DNA of 30,667 bases, from contig FN649737.1 of NCBI GenBank assembly GCA_000310025.1, positions 1,549,783-1,580,449 on the forward strand. Reading direction: 5' to 3'. This stretch comes from Ectocarpus siliculosus. Taxonomy: Eukaryota > Sar > Phaeophyceae > Ectocarpales > Ectocarpaceae. The first letter of the stretch is position 1, and each line of letters opens with the position of its first letter. Below, piece after piece: positions 20,200 through 30,468 of this stretch. Under the pieces are notes generated by a model. That model saw only the letters and a list, made by a program, of their open reading frames with translations, was not told the DNA's origin and searched no databases. Both the position numbers and the translations under genes were made by a program.

Positions 20200-21104
20200 C
20201 AACGGTTACCCACGATATTGTCGCTTTGTTCACGACCTATTTAGACTGTGCTCGGATCTTGCACACAGTACCGCCCAGCTCCGTTGTAACGAAGTCGAAA
20301 GGAAGCCAGGCTAAGATTCTGAACACGAACCAAGAAAACATACGAGCCTCGGCGTCTAATTCAACACTAAATCCTTTACAATCGGCAGGTGCTCGACCTT
20401 CGCCGTATCAAGAAAGCTAGGTCGAGTTTGATCTTCAGTTCCTTGTGAAAATGACTACTCTAAAGTTACATCTTCTCTGCCACGGGGAATATCCGGGAGT
20501 GGTACACAAAAGCGTCTTCGACGAACGATCAGTCTTGACTGCAGTAGTAGTGATCGCTTAAAGACGGTGCGTGCGCTGCGTAGCGGCCGACCGATTTGGC
20601 TCGTTCTGTCGGAACGTTTTCTTGGTGGTGAGGATGCGGGCCAGTCGCTAGGCTTTGCAGGAACATGGAGAACGAAAAAGCAGAAAGACATCGATTTCAC
20701 TGTGAGAAGGGGAAGTAGTACCGTAAAACGTCATCGCGTTGTGCCTTCAACTCGACACAGTCAAAGTTCCTAGGTGTAGCGGTGCCACTGCTTGCCTCGT
20801 ACCTCTTTCGCCTGTTCGCGGGACGGTTTTGTGCTTTCAGTAAGTCATCGCATGCCTACGATCATGCCCAAAAATGATCGCGGAGAACCCGACAGAAAAC
20901 GAGGTGAGCAAACAGGGTTATCAAACGGATTGGAGACACGTAGTCTATTCAATGTGGCACAGAGACGAATTGAGACTGTCTAGAGCCTTTCGGCTACGCC
21001 GCTCACACCAGCTACTTCAAAAGAGGCCAGAAACCAACAAGGGCCGGACTCTTGACGTTTGTGGCGAGATGCTGCTGTGTGCTCGATAAGGCTTCTAGAC
21101 GCAC

Positions 21105-21203
21105 CTACTCATTGCCATCGTGTTCCATCTGGGGCTGAAGCGAAGTCCGGCGGGTTCAGGTCCCCATAAGACGGTGGTGGTGGAAGCTCGTCAGTGGCAA
21201 AAG
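21105..21203 (-). CDS. receptor copy 3, PPxY-containing exon
   Basis: Ninety-nine bases, equal in length to copy 1 exon 9395-9493, between ACTCACGCAG and GTGCGT on the minus strand. In phase 1 it encodes FATDELPPPPSYGDLNPPDF, then TRWQ and an in-frame TGA just before the donor. The PPSY motif is kept. The protein may end here, or the exon may be decaying. Confidence 0.4.
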
Positions 21204-21510
21204 CTGCGTGAGTTAGAAAAAACCCCCGTTAAACTCAATGGACACCACCATCGCCCAACACGTTCTTAATCGACAATCAGGAGGGACGATTTCATTGAAC
21301 ATGTGTCAGCAAAGATGGGCCACGGCAGGCACGATGAAACCATTACACAACCAAGTCGACAGAACAACAGCGGACTTGCTAAATCCTTACTGACTCCTCG
21401 GCATTTCTCCCCCTAAATTGCCCACCGTAAGAACCCATGATTGATCGCCTAACAACAGATTTTTGCCCACAGTAAGAACCCATGATTGATCGTCTAACAA
21501 CAGCTCTGAC

Positions 21511-21671
21511 CTTCAGGCGGTGGCGAGTTGTAGGCCGGAGGTGCCTGGAGAGGCTGTGCTGCCGGTGGGGGCAGGGTTGTCCCAAAAGCAGGAGGTGGAG
21601 GAGGTGGAAACCCTCCCATTCTGCTCGCTGCGACCAACGAATCGAGGAAGTGCGGGTGGGGGGAAATGATA
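21511..21671 (-). CDS. receptor copy 3, Pro-rich exon
   Basis: The donor side (GAAG|GTCAGA) equals copy 1. The acceptor side has lost about 16 bases including the polypyrimidine and CAG of copies 1 and 2, leaving only AATGAAG as a weak acceptor. The frame reads FLDSLVAASRMGGFPPPPPP, then LPPPAAQPLQAPPAYNSPPP and ends EG. PPAY is a PPxY motif. Whether it is still spliced is doubtful. Confidence 0.4.
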
Positions 21672-22083
21672 CTTCATTTGCAAAGTGAATGTATGTATGT
21701 GACAGCGAACAGGTGTTCAAGCCTGGTGAGGTGCTAGTGCAATGGAGGTATTCTGTACATGACACGCTCGATGGATGGATATGGAGGGTACGCCAGACAA
21801 CAGCCGAAGCAGCTCTCGAACACGCCGGGTTCACGAAATAGAATGATACAACGATTCTTTTTAGCAAGAATGACACGATGGTTCTAGCATTGAGAGCGAC
21901 ACGAAGAATGCGCATACCGCCGACAAAGACCTACGGAGCTAGCACGTGTACTTCCTGCTGCCAGAACTATGGAAGGTATTTCCCACAGGACGGCATTCTA
22001 CAGTCAAGTGATCACGACAAAACAATATATAGCGCCGAAAGAGTGGGATATTCTCCGCATGAGGGTGAGCAAGTCGTGTCTCC

Positions 22084-22144
22084 CTTTAACCTACGGTCGA
22101 GGGGAAGAACCTCCCCTTGCACTCTCGGCTTGCCGATTATTCCA
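22084..22144 (-). pseudogene. receptor copy 3, broken juxtamembrane exon
   Basis: It aligns to the 63-base exon of copies 1 and 2 with a good acceptor (TGTCTTGCAG) but is two bases shorter. Entered from the membrane exon it meets TAA at the third codon, and the donor GTAGGA is replaced by GGAGAC. If used, the protein would lose the whole Pro-rich tail directly after the helix. Confidence 0.5.
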
Positions 22145-23314
22145 CTGCAAGACATGACGATGCACCCGCTAAGGGAAAATGATAGAGATGTTTTTAGCAT
22201 GATGGGTGGGGGTATGATCGAGCCCCGCGACAGCAAGTGCACTGCTCCGACTTCAGAAAATCTTTGAACGGATACCAAGGCCATACCGAATGGTTCGACG
22301 CATTTACCTTTGGCTGCATCGTGCTGACCTTGAGGACGCTTGCGTCGGAAACAGAAAAGACCTGAGGTATGGTGAGGAAACCCATCGAACAAAGCAGCGA
22401 TCAAAGCGGCCTGTTACTCGGTACGCCACCTACACAAGCAAAAAGTGTTGTACATATGTGCTCCACGTATCTCACCTGACCGCCTACACAACCACCAGCA
22501 CCAGGAGGCGTCACGAAGTCAGAGGGTCGGCCTAAACACAAGGTCAGCCATGCAGGGCGGAAGCTTTCATCACCGCTGTGATCAAACGGAATTTACGGTA
22601 ACAACGGCACACAAACCTAAGTTGCCGGCGCACGCGCTTGACACGCCCCCTCTGCGAGCCACTCCACGTGATAGAAACTTCGTGTTCCAGTTCTCAGAAG
22701 CCAAAGAGGGGTGCGCATTCCGCCTTCCCATCAACTGCAGTTGTTTTCGCCTTCGGACTCACCCCCCCCCGCCCGCAAAAAACGGCCGAAGTGTAGACAT
22801 AACGTTCGATGTTAATGCTGAATAAGGTCCGGGGGGGATCGTAATCCCACAACTCAAACAATCCCCCGTCCTTGTAGAGGTTTTGCTTAGCGGGGCCTGA
22901 ATCTCTTTCGGGGCGTAGTATTATAATAATGAAATCGACGAAGGCGCAAGGCAAGTTATTCATCTGAGAACCACTTGCTCGTGGGTGTTGGAAAAGACAT
23001 TCCGCTACGGGTAAAGAGGCATAGAACTCCGGAAATCGATTGCCTAACAAGCATGCAGCGGGGGGAGGTGTACACGAGAACCATTCTCAGCCTTCCCCTT
23101 CGGACGTCCCCCCCCCTGACATACTTTCCGATCCTCTGGCAAACACTCTCCCCCGCCCGGCCATAACCAAACAAAGAACACGGCAAGATCGCTCGACGCC
23201 CGCGGAAAATGAAGCAGCATGCGGGAAAAAACGGCAATTTAATTCTTCCCAGTGGTGCACGAAACCACCCACGTAAGGTCTACATTGACCTAGCCTGCTA
23301 CATGTGGCACTCAC

Positions 23315-25036
23315 AGAGTCCGAGGAGTAGAAGGAGGAAAGTTCCCCCGCCTGCGATGGCCCCGATCTCCCACTGGGCAAGTGATTCTGTCCCGGCCGCC
23401 GCCGTTGTTGGGGCTGGGGTCGATATGGACCCACGACCAACCGGAGACGGAGTGGTCGAGGGAGGCTGGTTGCCGGCCAGGGGGGCCGTTGTTGGGTCAC
23501 CCGAGCCCGAGGGTAGGGCGATGGGAGAAGGAGTTGGCACAGCCAGGGGGGCGAGTGTTGCTTCGATCGGGGCAAGCGAAGAGGACAGGGGCGAAAACGT
23601 TGTCTGCAGAGAAGAAGGAGCTGGAGTAGACGCAGACCCAGGCGCGAACTTGATCGCCACGAACTCATCTGCGCCCGTGTCCGTCCAGGATCCCCCCAAG
23701 ATTAAGCCCCCAACAGCATCAAACCCAACGAACGAAAGATAGTCGTCATCAGTGGTACCATCCTGGTAGCGTCCTATTTCGTCTCCAGTGTCTCCATCTA
23801 GCACCACCGCGGCGAAGTCATAGCCGCCTTGAGCTGCACCTGTCAACCACGTCCCTTCCGTCCAGCCAGCACCCACAACCCACCCTGTTGTGGGGTCCAC
23901 GGCTACCCCAAAGAACCCAGCTCTTGACGTGGCTACGCCCTCGTAGGTCCACACGACATCGCCTGTTGCCCCGTCTAGCTTCAGCACCACCGGAGTCTCT
24001 GCTAGGTCGCCTTCTAGATTTAGAGCATCGTAGCCGCCAGCAAGATACACATCGTCCTGGGTGTCGACGTCGACCGACTCGGGAACGTCATGAGTGAAAG
24101 ATGTAACAGGTGAATATTCCCAGAGAATGCTTCCATCGATACCGCTGAACTTCACCACGACAACATTGATGGCGTCTTCGTCTCCGCCGATGCCTATAGC
24201 GACCAGATCTCCGGCCGAGTCCACCTTCACATCGACAAAAAAATCATAGCTCGTCGACTCTCCGCCTTGCACTGTCCAGATCTCGCTGCCGTCCGTCCCG
24301 TCTAGCTTGATGACGAAGAAATCAGAATCTCCAGCGTCACCCTCGCCGAAGACCAGGCTGCCCCAGGTTTGCCCAACCAAGAAACAGTTATCGTCGCCGT
24401 CGACAGCCACACCTGTCACACTGCCGGAACCGTAGTAAAAATAACTTCCCAAAGACGTGTACGTGTCCGGAGGGTGTTCTTGGTACCTCCATATCTCATC
24501 CCCCGTGCTGCCGTCAAGTTTCACGGCCGCAAGATGTGCGACGCTGTCGGGGTTAGACGATGACCAGTACCCCTCTGTTCTGCCCCCCATGACGACGTCG
24601 TCGTTGCTGTCGGTGTCACCTGCCAGAAACAGATCTGCTGCGCTCCCCAAAGAGGAGTCGGTCCAAGTCCACAGCAAATCGCCTGATGCGCCGTCCAACT
24701 TGACGGCCGCGAAATCTCCGGAATAGGCGTCTTCGAAAGTATCATCGAGAAGGTCTTCTGCGGCAGCGTAGCCTTGTGTCCCCACGAGAACAACATTGCC
24801 ATCCGAGTCGACCGCGCCATGAGTGAGAGTCTCATCAGAAGTTGTCCACCCGTCCCAGCGCCACACCTCGTCAAAACCAGGCACAACGCCCGACATCACC
24901 ACCACAGCGTTTCGAAAGCTTAACCTTGCGTGGATGTGCAAAACGGGACGTGACAAATACGAGTGTCGGCAGTGCCGAAATTGTTTGCCACAGAACTGCT
25001 GTCTAGACTGCGATGCAAGCATAAACGTGTGCAACA
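23315..25036 (-). CDS. SBBP/PQQ-like beta-propeller membrane protein, copy 3, main exon
   Basis: The frame is fully open from the ATG at 25036 (MLHTFMLASQS), although the frame stays open further upstream to 25190 and the true start is uncertain. The ectodomain begins FDEVWRWDGWTT and has the same blades as copy 1 (AVKLDG..GDLLW, VIKLDGTDGSEIW, VVLKLDGATGDVVW, AVVLDGDTGDEIG). It differs by a stalk of about 90 residues rich in Thr, Ser, Pro and Ala between FAPGSAS and AAGTESLAQWE, as in O-glycosylated mucin-like stalks. The helix IGAIAGGGTFLLLLLGL is followed by the conserved GTGAGT donor (23309-23314). Without splicing the protein would end five residues later (CECHM, stop). Best-preserved ectodomain after copy 1; downstream tail exons are damaged. 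Confidence 0.8.
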
Positions 25037-25425
25037 TGGCGTAAACATCGACACTTTCTGGCATAAGGAGCGTACTAGAGGTCACAACAAACGATAATGT
25101 CCTTGAGTGTTTTCGAAGCATATCCCACCCGCGTTGCTTTGAAACATCCTCAACACACCTCTTGGAGAGCATTGTTGGAAGGCGGTGCAATTTCTTGATT
25201 TGCGTGGTCTCAACATAAGGCCAACGACGTGACTTTAAAACGAAGGTTCAAGTACCTCGACGAGGAAAATGAAGGGCGGATGCACGTGCAGTCAATCCTA
25301 GGCAAGAACATGCAACTTTCTGGCGAAATAAAGGACAACACTTTCAACGGGAATGAGACATTTGGGCGAAATGCCTCGAAGTCAGGCCGTACTCTGACTT
25401 TTCTTTTGGTGCTTCGTGTCGGATT

Positions 25426-25762
25426 GCATGCGAACTAACATAGCAAGACGATCACAACCATGTCATCTTGCCTAAACCATCGGCGAGATGTCACTCGCGA
25501 AAAAATGGCCCGATGGGGAAACTCCGTAACCAACGCCTTTCATTTCTCAAGTAGTCTACAGGGTCTGCTGACCACGACGATACTTTCGGGCACACGAAAA
25601 CCGCTAAATTATAACAGTCAAAGTGCCACAGAGCAGCAGGAGCTTTTCCCGGCCATTTGAATCATGTCGCGCTGCTGCTGCGCTTGCCCGTCAAGAGTAA
25701 AGCGGGCATTTCAGGGCGGCGCCGCTTCACCAAACAAAGGAGGACACAAATAAATATGAAAA
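25426..25762. other. intergenic, no supported gene
   Basis: Short open frames only. This stretch separates the upstream edge of duplication copy 3 from a decayed MITE. Confidence 0.4.
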
Positions 25763-25976
25763 CCGTACGTATGAATACGCGACTCAAGAGACATCATCCT
25801 GGATTGATTTTCAAAGCTCCATTTCTCCACAGCAAAAAGAGGATGATACAGAAACTGCCGGCGTTGGAACCGTCTCGTCGAACACTTTCCCAAAACGTAT
25901 CGTTTGGATTAGATCTTCTCCGTGGTGGAGTTGTCGAGCTTTGAAAATCGGCCCAGGGGATGTGATATCTTGTGTA
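25763..25976. mobile_element. diverged MITE copy, inverted relative to 2185-2401
   Basis: The reverse complement of this stretch aligns to the MITE at 2185-2401: shared phrases include TTCAAAGCTC/GAGCTTTGAAAATCGGCC, the GACGAGACGGTTCCAACGC core, AACGATAC and AAGAGGATG. Its outer terminal repeats are eroded (CCGTACGT... on the left, GATATCTTGTGTAACTG on the right). Confidence 0.65.
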
Positions 25977-27540
25977 ACTGCAGCCCCAGCAAGCTATTGT
26001 TCCGTTCCAACGATCCATTGTAGTTTCTCCGGGTCGATGTCCGCAAAGACCCCGTGTCTGTAGAGATCATACCTCACTACTGTCTGTTGTCATCAATGAT
26101 GTTTGCTGCAAGATATCAGGGAACACAGCACAACGTGTGTTGAAGTCGGACGATGCGCAGGAGAGAGAATCTTTGGAGAAGGCAGTATTTGTACGGTAGC
26201 AGATAGTCTACTGCTGTACACTCCTCATCTAATACGTGTAGTCTACAGAAATACAGCATCGATTGGTAGGAACAGCAGTAGTAGACTAGATCTTCTGCTG
26301 TGTAGCGCGCAATACACTCCAGCACCAGAGCGCCGCCTACCAAACATTCCTCGTGCATGTCCCTCTGAATGTGTTTCTCTCCGACAAAGGGCTCCTAGAT
26401 TCCGAACAAGGACCTAAGGACCTAAGCTTAGTCTAGACTTCGACGCGAGGACCATTCTTCTTGGGTTCCCATGACCCATGACCCACCACTAAATATATGA
26501 CGTTTTTCTTCAACCAACGACTCAATCTCATGGTCATACCATCACACGTTTTGGTTTGGTGGGGTTTGGTGGCTGGTTTGTGTGGAATAAACGCGCATGC
26601 ATCAAAGACAAATGAGCTTGTTTTTGGCTTCCCCCGCCTCTCATGGCTGTGCCGGACTCTGTAGTGGTGGGTGTGGAACACAGAGAGAGACAGAGGCAGT
26701 AGGCGCACAGCGGCACCGAGAACAGAACATATTGCGGCGGTGGTGGTGAGCAAACCACCTCTTCGACGGAAAATAAACGTGACTGCTACGCTTCCGAGAG
26801 GTGCTCTGTCAGAGCCATGCTTCGCAATAAACTCACCCCGGCTCGCCTCTTGTATGCTTTCGCTGCTCCCCAGTATCACAAGGGCCGTTTCTCTCGCGCG
26901 GGTATGTGCAGCTGTGCACTCGTACTCGGTAGATAAAACTGCCCGTATGAAGATTGAATTTTTTATTCACGCAATTACAGTATTACAGTATGTAGTAGAA
27001 GTATAAACCCAACGGATCTAAGATACATGTACATAGGAAGGTTTGTTCGTCGAAGCAGATAGAATAAACTGGTGTTTATTTTGTAACAGTCGAATTAGAA
27101 TTTGGCTTCATTTTCTACCGGAAACCCAGGGTCACGGTGTTTGGAATTATTAGTCTATAGTTGGGGGTGTCATTCCGTGATCGAGTCCACGCAGGGGCTG
27201 TAGCAAAGTCGGGTAACGTGTGACAGCTACAGAGCGCGTGAAGCAACGGAAGGACAGCAGCAGCCGCCTAACGCAGTAGCGGCGGCAGTTTAGAAAAGGG
27301 CGGGACGGGACACGGCGCAAGCATTGGGGAAGTGACCAGCACGCGACTCTCCATATAAAGGTGTGTACTCGTGTCCAACATTCATCGTGTCGGCCGTGTT
27401 CCTATTCGCGTCCCGCTACTCTTGTGACCTCACCGCTGCGTGCATTTAGCACGAGGGGGGAGGGTGCAGTAAGATAAGCGGCGGCAAGCCAACGCAGTCT
27501 CGCTCGCCGCGCCGCTCAGATAGGTCCCTTCCCAAACATG
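25977..27540. other. intergenic, no supported gene
   Basis: No gene can be supported. It contains an inverted repeat (26204-26288) and a TATA-like CATATAAAGG at about 27351 with no clear coding region downstream. A 148-codon frame on the minus strand (26433-26879) has no recognised domain. Confidence 0.4.
26204..26288. repeat. TAGTCTAC..GCTGT inverted repeat
   Basis: TAGTCTACTGCTGT (26204-26217) is mirrored by ACAGCAGTAGTAGACTA (26272-26288), with three extra bases in the right arm. A stem of about 14 bp with a 54-base loop is possible. It may be the remnant of a small element. Confidence 0.5.
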
Positions 27541-27631
27541 GGATGCGGTTCATCCCAACCGAGACGTACTCTCGCTGAAGAAAAAAAATGCGGTTCGTCC
27601 CAACCAGACGTACTCTCTCTGAAGAAAAAAT
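27541..27631 (+). repeat. tandem duplication, unit about 45-47 bp
   Basis: ATGCGGTTC[AG]TCCCAACC followed by AGACGTACTCTC[GT]CTGAAG and a run of A occurs twice head to tail. The differences are single bases. Confidence 0.85.
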
Positions 27632-27937
27632 TCAACGGCAAAAAGAAAGAGCGGGGCCTGTTGTATGGTCGCACGCTGACTTGTCGCGGTTGATAGCAGC
27701 CATTGTACTGCACGGGGTGGAGGAACCCTGCGGCATCGGACATAACCAATCGACCCGCGGCAGTAGGGCATGATGCTGTCACGATTATGCACATGAGGCA
27801 GGTGCCTTGTTTTCTGTTTCCCCCGGCTTACTAGGGACTACTTGCCGGTACAATCTTGTCTGTGCCGCGCACAGAGGGGCATATAGCTGAAGGAATCGAC
27901 GATAATATGCCCACTCACGTAAGCAATCGTCTCCACG

Positions 27938-27978
27938 GATGGTATTGACAAGTCCCCACTGATGGTATCGACAAGTCC
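27938..27978 (+). repeat. short direct repeat GATGGTATYGACAAGTCCC
   Basis: The 19-base phrase is present twice (27938 and 27960) with one transition between the copies. No function is evident. Confidence 0.7.
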
Positions 27979-28195
27979 CATGGCATACAAAGCGGCCGCA
28001 TACGTAATCGGAAAGTGCATTCAACAGCATTCACGGGAACGGATAAAAGCAAAAACACATGCATGCGAGAGAAAGACTCAAAGAAAAAGACTGAAAAACA
28101 ATGAAGACGAGAAAAAAAAAAAACGAGACAGCGAACTACGTGCTGTATGCATAAGGAAAAAGAAGATGAGAAAAAAATAGGGGGGGGAGGTGGAT

Positions 28196-28256
28196 GTGAC
28201 ACGCGAGGTTCGAACTCGCGAGGAACGTCAGGTAGCGGTCCATGTGAGTGCATCAC
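28196..28256 (-). pseudogene. tRNA-like remnant
   Basis: On the minus strand, a perfect T-arm GCGAG-TTCGAAC-CTCGC (28203-28219) is followed by GTGTCAC, which can pair with GTGATGC 61 bases upstream (five Watson-Crick and two G-U pairs), as an acceptor stem would. Between them CATGGACCGCTACCTGAC resembles a tRNA D-arm (ATGGA..GC..CCTGAC). About a dozen bases, the anticodon loop and part of its stem, are missing, so it cannot be a functional tRNA. It may be a tRNA pseudogene or the head of a tRNA-derived SINE. Covariance scoring was not possible here. Confidence 0.4.
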
Positions 28257-28456
28257 GGTCTCGAGGGGCATCACGTCAAATTTATTGCCGCCGTGACACA
28301 AACCTTCTATAAGAATACGTCACGTCCATCGACGATTAAGCGACCAAAAACGCCCGGACAGCAATTGATGCATGCCAAAAACTCGTCAACCTGCCGTAGG
28401 ATTGTCTATGCGGAAGTGATCTCCAATGAAAATAAAAAAAAAACAAGGACACGCAC

Positions 28457-30219
28457 CAGCACGGGACGCGCCAATAGTGGAAGCACTCGTCCGTGCTGTT
28501 GGCGAGTGGAAGTTAACCGATCTCAACGCAACGAAACACGAAGTCATACATGTATCAGCACGGGATGCGCCAATGAGTGGAAGCACCCGCGCTGTTGGCG
28601 AGTAGAGTTAACCGAATTCAACGCAGCGGTAGAAAAATACCACAAATCATGCATACAGTACGGGACGCGCCAATGAGTGGAAGCACCCGTGCTGCATATG
28701 TGATGTCAGCCTCAGCACGGGACGCGCCAATGAGTGGAAGCACTCGTGCGGTTGGTGAGTAGAGTTAACCGATCTCAAAAAGAAAGAACAAAACGCCGTA
28801 CATGTATCAGCACGGGACGCGCCAATGAGTGGAAGCACCCGCGCTGTTGGCGAGTAGAGTTAACCGAATTCAACGCAGCGGTAGGAAAATACCACAAATC
28901 ATGCATCAGTACGGGACGCGCCAATGAGTGGAAGCACCCGTGCTGCATATGTGATGTCAGCCTCAGCACGGGACGCGCCAATGAGTGGAAGCACTCGTGC
29001 TGTTGGCGAGTAGAGTTAACCGATCTCAAAAAGAAAGAACAAAACGCCGTACATGTATCAGCACGGGACGCGCCAATGAGTGGAAGCACCCGCGCTGTTG
29101 GCGAGTAGAGTTAACCGAATTCAACGCAGCGGTAGGAAATACCACAAATCATGCATCAGTACGGGACGCGCCAATGAGTGGAAGCACCCCGTGCTGCATA
29201 TGTGTTGTCAGCCTCAGCACGGGACGCGCCAACGAGTGGAAGCACTCGTGCTGTTGGCGAGTAGAGTTAACCGATCTCAAAAAGAAAGAACAAAACGCCG
29301 TACACGTATCAGCACGGGACGCACCAATGAGTGGAAGCACCCGCGCTGTTGGCGAGTAGAGTTAACCGAATTCAAACGCAGCGGTAGGAAATACCACAAA
29401 TCATGCATCAGTACGGGACGCGCCAATGAGTGGAAGCACCCGTGCTGTATATGTGTTGTCAGCCTCAGCACGGGACGCGCCAACGAGTGGAAGCACTCGT
29501 GCTGTTGGCGAGTAGAGTTAACCGATCTCAAAAAGAAAGAACAAAACGCCGTACACGTATTAGCACGGGACGCGCCAATGAGTGGACGCACCCGTGCTGT
29601 TGGCGAGTAGAGTTAACCGAATTCAACGCATCGAAAACGAAGTCGTACACGTATCAGTACGGGACGCGCCAATGAGTGGAAGCACCCGTGCTGCATATGT
29701 GTTGTCAGTTTCAGCAAGGGACGCGCCAATGAGTGCTGTTGGCGAGTAGAGTTAACCGATCTCAAAAAGAAAGAACAAAAACGCCGTACACGTATCAGTA
29801 CGGGACGCGCCAATGAGTGGGCGCACCCGTGCTGTTGGGCGAGTAGAATTAACCGATCTCCACGCATCGAAAACGAAGTCATACACGTATCAGTACGGGA
29901 CGCGCCAATGAGTGGAAGCACCCGTGCTCATATGTGTTGTCAGTTTCAGCAAGGGACGCGCCAATGAGTGGAAGCACCCGCGCTGCGTACAAGTATCATC
30001 AGTGCGGGTCGCGCCAATGAGTGGAAAGCACCCGTGCTGCATATGTGTTGTCAGTTTCAGCGAGGGACGCGCCAATGAGTGGAAGCACCCGCGCTGTTGG
30101 CAAGTGGAGTTCACCGTATCCAACGCATCGAAAAAAAAAAAAAAAACACGTATCAGCACGGGACGCGCCAATGAGTGGAAGCACCCGTGCCGATGGCGAA
30201 CCGGGGTTCACCGAATCCA
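28457..30219 (+). repeat. minisatellite with 251-bp higher-order repeat and hairpin cores
   Basis: About 22 copies of a ~39-base core starting CAGCACGGGACGCGCCAATG and ending AAGCACCCGTGCTG are joined by three alternating spacers. Spacer A contains GTTAACCGAATTC and CCACAAATCATGCAT, spacer B CATATGTGATGTCAGCCT, and spacer C GTTAACCGATCTC plus AAAGAAAGAACAAAACGCC. The A-B-C order gives a higher-order period: equivalent cores start at 28556, 28808, 29059, 29310 and 29561, that is 252, 251, 251 and 251 bases. After about 29600 the order becomes irregular. CAGCACGGG and CCCGTGCTG at the ends of many cores are perfect inverted repeats. Since 251 is not a multiple of three, the open frames that appear on both strands are repeat by-products. 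Confidence 0.95.
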
Positions 30220-30468
30220 AGAAAATATATATATAAAAAAAAAAAAAAGAGAAACCATCGCTAGTGTTCCAAAGAGAGAAATATTCGGGATTGGTCGACG
30301 TCCGGTGACCGTAGCGTCAGCAGCAATAATCACTCCATTCAATCCACAGGCGTCGAGAATGAACTAACGCGAGCTCGCGATATAACAACGCGTCGTTCTG
30401 GGCCCGACGAAAACCCACGTCAGATAGTTTCGCCCGAAGATAGGATTTGTAGACCATTCTAACTGCAG
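30220..30468. other. region between minisatellite and right-edge exon
   Basis: It starts with an AT/A-rich run (ATATATATA then poly-A, about 30226-30249). No gene is seen. A CTAAC plus TGCAG at its end (30460-30468) resembles a branch site and a splice acceptor. Confidence 0.35.

Larger units (their letters stand above)
20200..25425 (-). repeat. segmental duplication, copy 3
   Basis: Homologous to copy 2 in the same orientation and to copy 1 in the inverse. Homology extends beyond the gene on both sides: upstream to TTTTGGTGCTTCGTGTCGGATTG at about 25400-25425 (copy 2: TTCGCGTCGGATTG near 18290-18301) and downstream to about 20230. Confidence 0.8.

Noticed and set aside
27345-27370. A promoter based on CATATAAAGG
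   Set aside because: The motif is short and AT-rich by chance expectation, and no coding region follows in a sensible position.
28734-29610. Several 100-176-codon frames with STGRANEWKHP or RAxLPLIGASRAD-like repeats
   Set aside because: They arise from the repeat on both strands, and the 251-bp period shifts the frame each cycle, so no consistent protein is encoded.
28457-30219. A CRISPR array
   Set aside because: Spacers are themselves repeated in A-B-C order, cores are too long and variable, no cas genes are near, and the context is eukaryotic. It is a minisatellite.
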